Shown: positions 1 to 9,442, counted from the stretch's first letter. The stretch is DNA of 64,000 nucleotides from Actinoallomurus vinaceus (GCF_039542055.1 NZ_BAABHK010000023.1:58823-122822), one strand, 5' to 3'. Translations and numbers: made by a program. Notes: a model not told the origin generated them from the sequence alone.

Positions 1-107
1 TCCTTGATCAGGATGGCGGCGAGGATCACCAGATTGACGATCGTTATCGCGGACAACGCCTTCTCCTCGCACTGCCCCGGCGCGCCCTGGCCGGTCGTGT
101 CCGTCAC
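1..107 (-). CDS. N-terminus of a small membrane protein (partial)
   Basis: An open frame begins at a GTG at 107 and runs off the left edge without a stop. It has a polar start with Gln, Gly and Cys-Glu-Glu, then a hydrophobic stretch (about residues 18-34, rich in Ala, Ile, Leu and Val) that could be a membrane segment. It would be divergent from the sensor kinase that follows. No Shine-Dalgarno sequence precedes the GTG, so it would have to be leaderless or weakly translated. No function can be assigned, and the frame could be fortuitous. Confidence 0.3.
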   Translation of the reverse strand, partial: MTDTTGQGAPGQCEEKALSAITIVNLVILAAILIK

Positions 108-196
108 CGTACGAGGAGAGCCGGTTGGAGATCGTCCGCCTCCTGGTTGGATATCTGGGTGGAAACCGCCGCATCACCGTGGTGGGGAGGGTGTGG

Positions 197-1345
197 ATGG
201 TGCGAAGGTCGTTTCGCGGCCGGTTGAGCGGTCAGTGGCCGGTCCGCGCGGCGATGCTCGCCGGGCTCGCGTTCATGGTGTGGGGAGAGACCACCCACAG
301 GGGCGCCGCCGGGCTGCACGGCACGCAGCTGCGGACCTCGATCGCGCTGACGCTCGCGTCGGCCGCGTGGTTTGCCTGGGCGGTCATCGGACCGCGTGGG
401 AACGGCCCGGCGCTGCGAGCGGCGATCGCCTGCACCGGCCTGGCAGGCAGCGCGCTGCTGTTCGTGCATCCGCAGCCCGCCGTGTACTGGTTCACCTTCT
501 GGGCCTGTATCGACGCCGGCACCATGTTCCCTCGCCGCGAGGGCGCGATGCTGATGGGCGGCTGCTGCGGCGTCCTCCTCACCGGCTACCTCCTCGGGCA
601 CGGCGACGCGCTCGCCACCTTCGCGGCGGTCACGTTCGTCGCCTACCTGGTCGGGCGCAACCACCGCCTCCACACCGACCGCGCCGAGCAGGCGCGGCTG
701 CTGGCCGAGCAGACCGTACTGGCGAGCGAACGCCAGGCACAGGCGGCGACCCTCGCCGAGCGCGGCCGGATCGCCCGTGAGCTGCACGACGTCCTCGGGC
801 ATTCGCTGACCGCCCTGTCCCTCCAGCTCGAGGCCGCCGACGCCGCGCTGGAGTTCGCCGACGACCGGGACCAGGCCCGCCGGCACCTCGCGCGTGCCCG
901 GACGCTCACCCGGTCGGGCCAGGAAGAGGCCGTCGCCGCCGTACGGACGCTGGGCGAAGGCGAGGTCGCCGTCCAGGAGCTGATCGAGGGGCTGGTCGAG
1001 GCGTTCCGCCATGACACGGGGGTGTCCGTCGAGTGGTCGCTGCGGGGTGACGCCCGGCCGCTACCCGCCGACTCGGCGCTGGCGATCTACCGCACCGTCC
1101 AGGAGTCCCTCACCAATGCCCGGAAGCACGCTCCCGGCGCCGACGTACGCGTCAGCCTCCACTACCTCGACGACGGTCTGGCGGTCGAGGTGACCAACGG
1201 CCCGGCGCGAACGCGCGGCGCCGACACCGTCGACGGCGGGTACGGGCTGTCCGCGATGCGGGAGCGCGTCCGGCTGGCGGGCGGCACGGTCACCAGCGGA
1301 TCGACCGAGGACGGCTGGCGAGTGCGCGCCCGGGTCGGCCGGTGA
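197..1345 (+). CDS. Sensor histidine kinase (NarL/LiaS type, HisKA_3)
   Basis: A membrane sensor kinase of about 382 residues. The first 150 residues hold roughly five hydrophobic segments with little extracytoplasmic sequence, then a coiled stretch rich in Glu, Gln and Ala. The HisKA_3 box reads ELHDVLGHSL with the phosphoacceptor His near residue 197. The ATPase domain shows an N-box (QESLTNARKHAPGA) and a G-box (GGYGLSAMRERV). The ATG at 197 follows GGGGAGGG at a good distance; a TTG at 125 in the same frame is possible but less well placed. The stop overlaps the start of the response regulator by four bases, so the two form a translationally coupled two-component system. The signal is unknown. 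Confidence 0.9.
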   Translation: MVRRSFRGRLSGQWPVRAAMLAGLAFMVWGETTHRGAAGLHGTQLRTSIALTLASAAWFAWAVIGPRGNGPALRAAIACTGLAGSALLFVHPQPAVYWFTFWACIDAGTMFPRREGAMLMGGCCGVLLTGYLLGHGDALATFAAVTFVAYLVGRNHRLHTDRAEQARLLAEQTVLASERQAQAATLAERGRIARELHDVLGHSLTALSLQLEAADAALEFADDRDQARRHLARARTLTRSGQEEAVAAVRTLGEGEVAVQELIEGLVEAFRHDTGVSVEWSLRGDARPLPADSALAIYRTVQESLTNARKHAPGADVRVSLHYLDDGLAVEVTNGPARTRGADTVDGGYGLSAMRERVRLAGGTVTSGSTEDGWRVRARVGR

Positions 1346-1995
1346 GCGAGCCCGCCGTCCGCGTGGTCGTCGCGGACGACCAGGCCACCGTACGGGAGGG
1401 GCTGGCCGCGCTCCTCGAACTACTCCCGGGCATCGAGGTCGTCGCCCAGGCCGAGGACGGTCATACGGCGCTCGCGGCGGTCGCCGCCCACCGGCCGGAC
1501 GTCGTGCTGATGGATCTGCGCATGCCGGGGATGGACGGAACAGAGGCGACCCGGCGGATCGTCGCGGACCATCCCGAGGTCGCCGTCGTCGTGCTCACCT
1601 CGTACGCCGACGACGACTCGGTCCTGGCCGCCCTGGCCGCCGGCGCCCGCGGGTTCCTCACCAAGAACGCGGGCCACCGGGAGATCCGGCAGGCGGTCAC
1701 CGCCGCCGCGGCGGGCCTGGCTCCCGTCGACCCGGCCGTCCAGGCACGCCTGGTGGCGACCGCCCGTACGGGGCGTGTTCCCGAACGCACGCGACTCCCC
1801 GACGGGCTCACCGTGCGGGAGGCCGAGGTGCTCACACTGATCAGCGCCGGGCTCTCGAACGGGCAGATCGCCGCCCGGCTGCACATCGAGACGGTGACCG
1901 TGAAGTCGCACATCAACCGGGCGTTCGCCAAGGCGGGGATCGCCACCCGAGCCGAGGTCGCCGCCTACACTGCCCGCCACGGCCTGACCGGCTGA
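1342..1995 (+). CDS. Response regulator, NarL/FixJ family
   Basis: A response regulator of 217 residues that pairs with the upstream kinase. The receiver domain (about residues 5-120) has the acidic pocket VVVADDQ, the phospho-accepting Asp in VLMDLRMPGMDG, the conserved Thr in VVLTSY and the Lys in FLTKNA. A LuxR-type helix-turn-helix follows (about 150-210: LTVREAEVLTLISAGLSNGQIAARL at the core, with the recognition helix TVKSHINRAFAK). The GTG start lies inside the kinase stop codon region, a classic GTGA overlap. Target genes cannot be read from the sequence. Confidence 0.93.
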   Translation: MSEPAVRVVVADDQATVREGLAALLELLPGIEVVAQAEDGHTALAAVAAHRPDVVLMDLRMPGMDGTEATRRIVADHPEVAVVVLTSYADDDSVLAALAAGARGFLTKNAGHREIRQAVTAAAAGLAPVDPAVQARLVATARTGRVPERTRLPDGLTVREAEVLTLISAGLSNGQIAARLHIETVTVKSHINRAFAKAGIATRAEVAAYTARHGLTG

Positions 1996-2019
1996 CCCCG
2001 CCTTCCCCGGAAAGGACGA

Positions 2020-3423
2020 TCAATGGTGGAAGCTCGTGCCGTCCTCGGGGCCCATCATCGGCCGGGGCTGCTTTCGCAACCACGGCAGTAGGCTCTCCAG
2101 GTCCTCGACCAGCCTGTCGGCGAGGTCCAGCGAGAATCCGTTCCGAACCACGACCCGGAGTACTGCCAGGTCCTGGCGGTCGGCCGGGAAGGTGTAGGCC
2201 GGAACCAGCCAGCCGAACTCCCGCAGCCGTCGAGAGACATCGAAGACGTCGAACTCGGTCACCTCATCGGTGGTGGTGAAGGCGAGCACCGGTAGTTGGT
2301 CGCCGCGAGTGAGCAACCGGAAGCAGCCCATCGCCTCGATCCGCGCGGCCAGGTGCGTCGCGACGTCCCGGCTCGCCTGCTGGACGGCGCGATAGCCCTC
2401 GAAACCGAGCCGCAGGAAGTTGTAGTACTGCGCGACCACCTGCGAACCGGGCCTGGAGAAATTAAGCGAGAATGTGGGCATGTCGCCGCCCAGATAGTTC
2501 ACGCGCTCCACCAGTTCTTCGGGCAGCGCCTCGCGGTCGCGCCACAAAGCCCAGCCGACTCCCGGGTACACCAGCCCGTACTTGTGGCCGGAGGTGTTGA
2601 TCGAGGCGACGCGGGGAAGCCGGAAGTCCCATACCAGGTCGGGATCCAGGAACGGCGCGATCATGCCCCCGGATGCGCCGTCCACGTGGACGGGCACCTT
2701 CCACCCTGTACGCTCCTCCAGCGCGTCGAGGGCGGCGCAGATCTCGGCGACCGGCTCGTAGCTGCCGTCCATCGTCGAGCCGAGGATGGCCACCACGCCG
2801 ATGGTGTTCTCATCACACCGCGCGGCGGCTTCTTCCGCACCGAGATGGAACCGGTCACCGGCCATCGGCACCTGACGCGCCTCCACCTCCCAGAAATTGC
2901 AGAACTTCTCCCAGCACACCTGCACGTTGGTGCCCATCACCAGGTTGGGCCGAGCCCCGGCGGCGTACCGATCGGCATTGCGGTGCATCCATCGACGCTT
3001 GAGCGCCATCCCGGCGAGCATGCATGCCTCACTCGATCCGGTCGTGGAGCAGCCGACCGCGGTGTCGGGGTCGGGAGCGTTCCATAGGTCGGCCAGCATC
3101 GCGACGCAGCGGCGCTCCAGTTCGGCCGCCTGAGGGTACTCGTCCTTGTCGATGATGTTCTTGTCGGCGGTCTCGGCCATGAGCGTGGCCGCCTGTGGTT
3201 CCATCCAGGTGGTCACGAACGTGGCGAGGTTCTGGCGGGAGTTACCATCCAGCATCATCTCGTCGCGGACGAGCTGATAGGCGGTCGCCGGGGCCATCGG
3301 ACGCTCGGGAAGCCGATGCCGCGGGAGGACGGCCTCGACACCGGATACCGGGTCCGCCTCCCCGAACAGCGGATTCACGTGTAGCGGTCGTTGACGGCCG
3401 TCCTCGCCCTTGTGCAACGCCAT
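2020..3423 (-). CDS. gadB: Glutamate decarboxylase (PLP-dependent)
   Basis: Converts L-glutamate to GABA with consumption of a proton, and so can serve acid tolerance or GABA metabolism. The protein of about 467 residues has the group II PLP decarboxylase fold. Landmarks are VGCSTTGSSEACMLAG, the HVDGASGG segment with the PLP-stacking region, and the Schiff-base Lys in SGHKYGLVYPG. The N-terminal motif LNPLFGE-like (HVNPLFGEADP) is typical of actinobacterial GadB. The ATG at 3423 lies downstream of AAGGAGG; an upstream in-frame ATG at 3450 would give an Arg-rich extension that spans this ribosome-binding site, so it was rejected. No antiporter gene lies next to it. Confidence 0.93.
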   Translation of the reverse strand: MALHKGEDGRQRPLHVNPLFGEADPVSGVEAVLPRHRLPERPMAPATAYQLVRDEMMLDGNSRQNLATFVTTWMEPQAATLMAETADKNIIDKDEYPQAAELERRCVAMLADLWNAPDPDTAVGCSTTGSSEACMLAGMALKRRWMHRNADRYAAGARPNLVMGTNVQVCWEKFCNFWEVEARQVPMAGDRFHLGAEEAAARCDENTIGVVAILGSTMDGSYEPVAEICAALDALEERTGWKVPVHVDGASGGMIAPFLDPDLVWDFRLPRVASINTSGHKYGLVYPGVGWALWRDREALPEELVERVNYLGGDMPTFSLNFSRPGSQVVAQYYNFLRLGFEGYRAVQQASRDVATHLAARIEAMGCFRLLTRGDQLPVLAFTTTDEVTEFDVFDVSRRLREFGWLVPAYTFPADRQDLAVLRVVVRNGFSLDLADRLVEDLESLLPWLRKQPRPMMGPEDGTSFHH

Positions 3424-3526
3424 CGGTCGTGACCTCCTTCGTCGGCTCATGCGAACCTGACAGGCGGCGCTTTAAGAAGAGGTATGTGCGCCTTCTCGCC
3501 TGTAGCCCAGCAGATCCCCCGGTGGC

Positions 3527-4768
3527 TCAGCCACCCGACCCCCCGCCGGCCGGGGCCCCGGTGATGGCCTGCATCTCCTGCCCGATCATCTCCGGCAGCG
3601 GCACGCCGTCGCAGTTGCCGAGGATGACACCGACCCAGCCGGTGTACGGGTAGATGTCCCAGTTGGCGCTGACACCGGGGTTGCCACCGGCGCGCTGGTA
3701 CATCCACTGGCCGTTGACGATGGAGACCGGAATCCCGTACGCGCCGAACGTCCTCGGGCTTTGGGGGATCTTGGCGGCGGTGAGCACGTCGGCCCAGGGC
3801 CGGTCCAGCACCGTGCCGTCGCCCAGCGCGCGGGCGAACCGGACCAGATCCGGCGCGGTGGCGAAGCCGCCGTCCCCGGGAGCATCGATGAAGGCGCGGC
3901 CCGGATTCTTGCCGGGTACGTTCGGGTCCGGGCTGCTCTTGTCCAGGTTGCGGACGGCGTCCACCTGGCTGCCGTCGGCCAGCGTCATGTACGGGTGCGC
4001 GATGTGCTCGTCGGTGAGCCACTGCGGCCTGGTGTAGAACGCCGAGCCGGTCATTCCGCAGCGCGCGAAGATGTTCTCCTGCACGTAGTCCCAGTACGTC
4101 TTGCCGGTCACGGCCTCCACGATCAGCGCGGAAATGGTGACCTCCGCCTCCTCGTGGGCGGTGTCGGGAACGCCCGGGACGCCCACCAGTTTCGCCTGCC
4201 GGGCCCGCTGCTCGTAGTACTCGTGCACCTCGTCCCGGCTCTGAAAGACGCGTTGCACGTCCTCATCCGGGCTGTCCAGCCCGGAGGTGCCGGACAACAG
4301 GTGGTGGATGGTCACCTGCTCGGCGATGTCCTTGGCGAAGCCCTTCAGATGGGTGCCCACCGTGTCCGACAGCTTCACCTTGCCCTGCTGCGCCAGCTGC
4401 AAGATGGCCACCGCGTAGAACGGCTTGCCCGCCGAGCTGAGGCTGAACGCGGTGCCCTCGCCGTTGCGGATCCCCTTCTCCTTGTCGGCCATGCCGTAGC
4501 TACGGGACAGCACCGTCCGGCCCCGGTGCGACAACAGCACCACGCCGGAGAACTTGCCGTCGGCGGCCAGCTTCGCCACGTACCGGTCATAGGCCCCGCC
4601 GGGCAGGGTGTCCGGCGGGATCTGGTCGTCGTCGGCCGGGGCCGGGGCGGCGTGGCCGGGCCGGGCGCCCACCAGCGACGCGCCGCCCGCCACCACGCCG
4701 GCGGCCGCCAACCCGCCCCACCCGAGCAGCCGCCGCCGGTCGACACCACGTACGGAATCCGAGTCCAT
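3527..4768 (-). CDS. Tat-exported serine hydrolase, beta-lactamase/PBP4-like fold
   Basis: A secreted protein of about 413 residues in the beta-lactamase-related (class C/DD-peptidase, PF00144) family. The N-terminus carries a twin-arginine signal (RRRLLGWGG, then a hydrophobic core and an Ala-rich cleavage region), so folding before export is expected. The active-site SxxK motif is in FSLSSAGKPF. Two other catalytic landmarks are not canonical. Where relatives have YSN, this protein has HEEAEV before ISALIVEAVTG, and the usual HxG near the C-terminus is RAGGNPG. Its substrate is therefore unclear: esterase, peptidase or a non-catalytic binder. The ATG at 4768 follows AAAGGAC. It lies downstream of the ROK gene in the same direction. 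Confidence 0.82.
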   Translation of the reverse strand: MDSDSVRGVDRRRLLGWGGLAAAGVVAGGASLVGARPGHAAPAPADDDQIPPDTLPGGAYDRYVAKLAADGKFSGVVLLSHRGRTVLSRSYGMADKEKGIRNGEGTAFSLSSAGKPFYAVAILQLAQQGKVKLSDTVGTHLKGFAKDIAEQVTIHHLLSGTSGLDSPDEDVQRVFQSRDEVHEYYEQRARQAKLVGVPGVPDTAHEEAEVTISALIVEAVTGKTYWDYVQENIFARCGMTGSAFYTRPQWLTDEHIAHPYMTLADGSQVDAVRNLDKSSPDPNVPGKNPGRAFIDAPGDGGFATAPDLVRFARALGDGTVLDRPWADVLTAAKIPQSPRTFGAYGIPVSIVNGQWMYQRAGGNPGVSANWDIYPYTGWVGVILGNCDGVPLPEMIGQEMQAITGAPAGGGSGG

Positions 4769-4966
4769 GATCACAGTCCTTTCCCGATGGACGGACGGAC
4801 CGTTGATGCGCTGTGGTCCATGCCTCCACTGAAGACGCAGGACTGTTGCCGTGGCGTATGCGATTTTCGATACGTCCGCGATACACGTTTGACGCGGCGC
4901 GGCCGGCCGCCAGCCGCCGGATGCGACCAACGCGGTTCCGCTCCGCGTACGCCACGGCGGATGGCG

Positions 4967-6193
4967 TCAGTCGGCGAGCAGGTCGCCCATGGTGATGTCG
5001 GCCGCCCGCTGCACCGCGCCCAGCGCGACCGCCTCGTCCCCGAGCGCCGAGACCAGCACCTCCGGCATGGCCGGGACCATCGTCCGCAGGTACCGGGTGA
5101 CCGGCGTGACCAGCGTGTCGCCGGCTCGGGAGAGGCCACCGCCGATGATGACCGCGCGGGGATTCAGCACGCACACCGCGGCGGCGATGCCGGCGGCGAT
5201 CCGCTCCGCGATGCGCTCGACGAGGGACAGGCCGGCGGGATCGCCTTCGGCCGCCGCGGCGCAGACCAGCCGGGCGTTGACCGCGTCCGGGTCACCACCG
5301 GCGAGCGCGCGCAGCCGCTCCCCGCCCGTGCCGCGGGCGGCCTCCCGGCCGAGCCGGGCGAACGCCTGGCCACCGGCCGCCCACTCGAACGGCCCCAGAC
5401 CGCTGCCGGCCGGCGGCGGTTCACCGTACGGTAGCGGGAGGTAGCCGATCTCCCCGGACGCCCCGTCGTGGCCGCGGTGGATCTGCCCGTTGATCAGGAT
5501 GCTGCTGCCGATGCCGATGCCGAGGTGGACGAACACGCCGTTGTCCAGGCCGCCGGCCACGCCGTACGCGCGTTCGGCGAGGAAGGACAGGTCGGCCTCG
5601 CGCTCCACCTCGACCCGCCCGCCGATCTCACCGGTCAGGGCGTCGGCGAGGACCGTCCCGTCCCACCCCGCGATCTGCGGCGCGAGGGAGATTCGCCCGG
5701 TGGCCGGATCGACCGTGCCGGGGGTGCCGATGACCGTGCCGGCGATGGCCGTCCGCTCCACGCCCGCGACGGCCAGCGCGTGCTCGACGCAGGTACGCAG
5801 CTGCCGGAGCACCCCGGCCCGGGTCCGCGCGCCCTCGGGTACCGGACGCTTGACCGTGGCCAGCGCGGCCCCCGTCAGGTCGGACACCATGGCCAGGACC
5901 TTGTCGGCGCCCACGTCGAGCCCGAGCACCATGCCGAGGCTCGCGGACAGGCGCAGCTGCGAGGCGGGGCGGCCGGGCGCGCGGTGCTCAGCGGTGTCGG
6001 GTACCTCCTCCAGGTAGCCGAGGTCGAGGAGCGAGTCGCACACTTCCTTGATGGTGGACTTCGCCAGCCCGGTGGCGGCCATCAGTCCGCTGCGCCGGAT
6101 CACGCCCCGTTTCCGGACGAGCTCCAGGACCATTCGCTGGTTGCGGCGGCGCACCTGGGACACGCTGGTCACGCGAGACGTATCCGAAGCCAT
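4967..6193 (-). CDS. ROK-family transcriptional regulator
   Basis: A repressor of about 408 residues with an N-terminal winged helix-turn-helix (around residues 15-75: NQRMVLELVRKRGVIRRSGL then ATGLAKSTIKEVCD) and a C-terminal sugar-kinase-like ROK domain. The ROK part shows GLDVGADKV, the GTPGTVDP segment, the GIGSSILINGQIHRGHDG and GASGEIGYLPL motifs, but lacks the full CxCGxxGCxE zinc motif, as is common in sugar-sensing repressors. It is divergent from the GH2 glucosaminidase gene, with a TTAGAT-containing inverted repeat in the shared promoter region. By analogy with the chitosan-utilisation repressor CsnR (also ROK) it probably controls that enzyme. The start could be ATG 6193 or GTG 6202; neither has a strong ribosome-binding site. 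Confidence 0.88.
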   Translation of the reverse strand: MASDTSRVTSVSQVRRRNQRMVLELVRKRGVIRRSGLMAATGLAKSTIKEVCDSLLDLGYLEEVPDTAEHRAPGRPASQLRLSASLGMVLGLDVGADKVLAMVSDLTGAALATVKRPVPEGARTRAGVLRQLRTCVEHALAVAGVERTAIAGTVIGTPGTVDPATGRISLAPQIAGWDGTVLADALTGEIGGRVEVEREADLSFLAERAYGVAGGLDNGVFVHLGIGIGSSILINGQIHRGHDGASGEIGYLPLPYGEPPPAGSGLGPFEWAAGGQAFARLGREAARGTGGERLRALAGGDPDAVNARLVCAAAAEGDPAGLSLVERIAERIAAGIAAAVCVLNPRAVIIGGGLSRAGDTLVTPVTRYLRTMVPAMPEVLVSALGDEAVALGAVQRAADITMGDLLAD

Positions 6194-6351
6194 GACGTTC
6201 ACTCTGGCAGACTCGCCTGCCCATGCTCGCGCTTAGATCGGGGCTCGAACCAACTAGCCGAGTGCCAAGCATCCGAGCTCGCTCGTGTCAATGGGCCTAC
6301 CTCCCTCATACCAGGTGGTCATGGACGTCTGGTTCGGACCGTAGCCGCGCT

Positions 6352-6372
6352 TTAGATTGAGTTCCGATCTAA
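6352..6372. promoter_or_regulatory. Inverted repeat, candidate ROK operator
   Basis: The half-sites TTAGAT (6352-6357) and ATCTAA (6367-6372) form a perfect inverted repeat separated by nine bases, ending 13 bases before the GTG of the GH2 gene. A single further TTAGAT half-site lies at 6233-6238, near the ROK start. The position between the divergent repressor and hydrolase genes suggests a repressor binding site. Binding by the neighbouring ROK protein is an inference. Confidence 0.5.
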
Positions 6373-6385
6373 TTGAGGAGCGGCT

Positions 6386-9193
6386 GTGTCGAAGAGCAGA
6401 GCATGCCTGGCCACCACGACCGCCGCGGTGGTGAGCCTGTCCGTCCTGACAGCGATCATCAGGACCGGCCCGCCGGCCCAGGCCGCGGCGGTGCCGAGCG
6501 GACCGAATCCCGGAACGGCCACGCTGACCTCGGGGTGGCGGATCCAGTCCTCCGCCGTGGCCGGACACGACGGAGCGCGGATCAGCGAGCCCGGCTACGA
6601 GGCGACCGGCTGGTTGCCGCTCTCCACGCCGGAGACGCTCATGGCCGGACTGGCAGAAAATGGTCGGTATCCGAACATTTTCCACAGCGACAATCTGGCC
6701 AAGGTTCCGGCCGAGCAGTTCAACGCCAACTGGTGGTACCGGGAGCAGCTCACCGTGCACCCCCGGCCCGGCCGGCACACGTTCCTGGTGATGAACGGGG
6801 TCAACGGCGACGCGGACCTGTGGGTCAACGGCCGCAAGATCGCCGACCGGTCCCGGCTGCGGGGCTCCTACTCCCGGTTCGAATACGACGTCACCCCGTA
6901 CGTCCGGAGCGGTGCCAACGCGATCGCCGTGGAGGTGGCGAAGAACGACGACGAGTTCGACTCCGATCCGTCGAAAGCGCCCGGCGGGCACCTGGCGCTG
7001 AACATGGTGGACTGGAATCCGCCCTCGCCTGACCGCTACACCGGGCTCCAGTTCGCCCCGCAGCTCGCCCAGAACGGCCCGGTGTCCGTACGGGACGCGC
7101 ACGTCGTCCAGCACAACGCCAGGGATCTGAGCGCGTCGGACCTGACCGTCAAGGCGAGCCTGCGCAACAACACCGGCGAGCCGCAACGGGCCGCCTTCTC
7201 CGGAAACATCTCACGCGGCGGAACCCGGATCCCGTTCAGCAAGACGGTGACGCTGGCCCCGCATGAGACCAAGCCGGTCGCCGTGACGCCGGCGGAGAAC
7301 CGCGGCCTGCACCTGGAACACCCCGACATCTGGTGGCCGTACCAGATGGGCCGCCAGCCGTTGTACCACCTCCAGGTGACGGCCGACGTGGACGGCCGGC
7401 GCTCCGATCAGGACGGGCACGACTTCGGCATCCGCACCGTCACCTCCCGGCTGACCCGGGTGGTGCCGGGCAAGACCCGTGGGGCCGGCGGCTACCGGCA
7501 GTTCCTGGTCAACGGCGTGCCGTTCGTCGTGCGGGGCGGCGGCTGGTCGCAGGACATGTTCCTGCGCTACTCGTCCGGCAACATCGCCGACCAACTGGCG
7601 TACGTCAAGAACATGGGTCTCAACACCCTCCGGTTCGAGGGCAACTTTCCGCCCGACGACATGTTCGACCAGCTGGACCGGGCCGGCATCCTCGCCATGA
7701 CCGGCTGGCAGTGCTGCGGCCACTGGGAGGACGACAGCAGCACCTGGGACGCCGCCACCCGGGCGAACGCCGCCGGCCAGGCGTCGCACATGGCGGAGCG
7801 GCTGCGCAGCCACCCGAGCGTGTTCACGTTCTTCCTGGGAAGCGACTACGCCCCGGACGCCACCAAGGAGGCGATCTACCTCAACGCGTTCCGCACCGCC
7901 GACTGGGACACCCCGCTGGTGGCCGCCGCCTGGTACGAGTCCTCGGCGAAGCTCGGTCCGTCCGGTTCCAAGGAGGGCTCGTACAACTACGCGCCGCCGA
8001 GCTACTGGTGGGCCAACGGCCCGGAGACGGTCAACTCCGCCGTCCCCGGCCGGATGTTCCTGTTCAACGGCAGCGCCTGGGGCTTCGAGGCGGAGGCCAG
8101 TGCGGGGAACACGATTCCCACGCAGGACTCGCTCGACCGGTTCCTGACCGAAGAGGACCAGAAGAAGATCTGGGACCCGGCCACCGCCAACGGGCCGGGG
8201 TCCGGTGCGGATCTGTTCCACACCTCCGCCTACAACGACTACTACAAGCTGGCGCGAATGGGCGTCTACAACACCGCGCTGTGGAAGCGGTACGGGCCCT
8301 GGTCGGACGCCGCCGGTTACCAGAAGACCGTCCAGCTCGGTGAGTACGAGATAGCCCGCGCCCAGTTCGAGGCCTACATCGGCAACTCCACCGACCCGGC
8401 CAACCCGAGCACCGGCGTCATCTACTGGATGCTGAACAAGGCGTGGCCGTCACTGCAGTGGAGCCTGTACGGCTACGACTTCGACCAGCCGGGCGTGTAC
8501 TTCGGCGCCAAGAAGGCGAACGAGCCGGTGCACATCATGTACTCCTACCGGGACGGTTCGATCCAGGTGGCCAACCTGACCAACACCCCGCAGGCGGGGC
8601 TGCGCGCCACGGTCGAGTTCATCGACACGAACGGTACGGTGCGGCACAAGCAGACGGTGCCGCTGTCCACACTGGCACGTCAGGAGGTCCGGACGGCGCT
8701 GCGGCCGAAGACGCCGGCGGGCATCTCCCGGACGTACTTCGCCAAGCTGACCCTCAGCCGTGGGTCCGCCCAGGTCAGCCGCAACGTCTACTGGCTGTCC
8801 ACCAAGCCGGACCGGGTCGACTGGGCGTCCACCCACGCCGGTTTCCAGGGGTACGCCAACTTCGAGCCGGATGGCTACGCCGACCTCACCGGCCTGCGCG
8901 GCCTGGGCGACGCCTCGGTCCGGGTCACCGCGCACACGCGGCGCGACGGCGCGGACTCGGTCACCACGGTCACCATCCGCAATGTCGGCGGCGGCCGGAC
9001 GCCTGCGCTGTTCACCCGGGCGGACGTGTTCTCCGGCGGCAGCCAGGTGCTGCCGATCCGCTGGAGCGACAACGACATCACGCTCTGGCCCGGCGAGGAG
9101 CAGACCATCACCGCGCGGTACCGCGCCGGCGCCCGGCCGGTGGTACGGCTGTCCGGCTACAACCTGAAGACGCAGGAGATCAGCACGGGTTGA
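6386..9193 (+). CDS. csxA: Secreted GH2 exo-beta-D-glucosaminidase
   Basis: Predicted to remove glucosamine from the non-reducing end of chitosan and its oligosaccharides outside the cell. The 935-residue protein starts with a Sec signal (hydrophobic core to AQAAA near residue 35). The GH2 sugar-binding jelly roll follows (about 50-215, with WWYREQ and GDADLWVNG), then the Ig-like domain and the TIM barrel. Instead of the usual Asn-Glu pair the barrel has FFLGSDYAPD, with Asp487 as likely acid/base. The likely nucleophile is Glu570 in GFEAEASAG. Both are hallmarks of the CsxA subgroup. The C-terminal 250 residues resemble the two accessory beta domains of that enzyme. GTG start after GAGGAG. 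It is probably controlled by the divergent ROK gene. Confidence 0.88.
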   Translation: MSKSRACLATTTAAVVSLSVLTAIIRTGPPAQAAAVPSGPNPGTATLTSGWRIQSSAVAGHDGARISEPGYEATGWLPLSTPETLMAGLAENGRYPNIFHSDNLAKVPAEQFNANWWYREQLTVHPRPGRHTFLVMNGVNGDADLWVNGRKIADRSRLRGSYSRFEYDVTPYVRSGANAIAVEVAKNDDEFDSDPSKAPGGHLALNMVDWNPPSPDRYTGLQFAPQLAQNGPVSVRDAHVVQHNARDLSASDLTVKASLRNNTGEPQRAAFSGNISRGGTRIPFSKTVTLAPHETKPVAVTPAENRGLHLEHPDIWWPYQMGRQPLYHLQVTADVDGRRSDQDGHDFGIRTVTSRLTRVVPGKTRGAGGYRQFLVNGVPFVVRGGGWSQDMFLRYSSGNIADQLAYVKNMGLNTLRFEGNFPPDDMFDQLDRAGILAMTGWQCCGHWEDDSSTWDAATRANAAGQASHMAERLRSHPSVFTFFLGSDYAPDATKEAIYLNAFRTADWDTPLVAAAWYESSAKLGPSGSKEGSYNYAPPSYWWANGPETVNSAVPGRMFLFNGSAWGFEAEASAGNTIPTQDSLDRFLTEEDQKKIWDPATANGPGSGADLFHTSAYNDYYKLARMGVYNTALWKRYGPWSDAAGYQKTVQLGEYEIARAQFEAYIGNSTDPANPSTGVIYWMLNKAWPSLQWSLYGYDFDQPGVYFGAKKANEPVHIMYSYRDGSIQVANLTNTPQAGLRATVEFIDTNGTVRHKQTVPLSTLARQEVRTALRPKTPAGISRTYFAKLTLSRGSAQVSRNVYWLSTKPDRVDWASTHAGFQGYANFEPDGYADLTGLRGLGDASVRVTAHTRRDGADSVTTVTIRNVGGGRTPALFTRADVFSGGSQVLPIRWSDNDITLWPGEEQTITARYRAGARPVVRLSGYNLKTQEISTG

Positions 9194-9212
9194 ACCGCGA
9201 CACCTAGAGCCG

Positions 9213-9250
9213 ACGGTGGCGCTGTCCCGGTGACCGGGCGGCGCCACCGT
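9213..9250 (+). terminator. Hairpin terminator after the GH2 gene
   Basis: ACGGTGGCGC (9213-9222) pairs perfectly with GCGCCACCGT (9241-9250), and the loop contains a second stem, CCCGGT with ACCGGG. There is no U-tract, as is common in high-GC actinomycetes. It starts about 20 bases after the GH2 stop codon. The remainder of the gap up to the next gene shows nothing else recognisable. Confidence 0.65.
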
Positions 9251-9442
9251 ACGGGCTCCAGGGAGCCAACGGTTCCTCACCGACACGAACAGCCGGCACC
9301 GCCGAAGACCGGCCCTCGCAACGTACGGCCCCGGCGGATTCCGGGATCACCTGACGTTCACGCCCCGGCCGACCGCCGGTGACGAGGGGTTGATCTTCGG
9401 TCGTTTCACTCGCCCTGCTTCCTCATGATCGGGAGATGGGCG

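Noticed and set aside
3761..5434. Long open frame (557 codons) on the plus strand opposite the serine hydrolase and ROK genes
   Set aside because: It is an antisense shadow in very GC-rich DNA: it runs through both opposite genes, has no recognisable motif and no ribosome-binding site.
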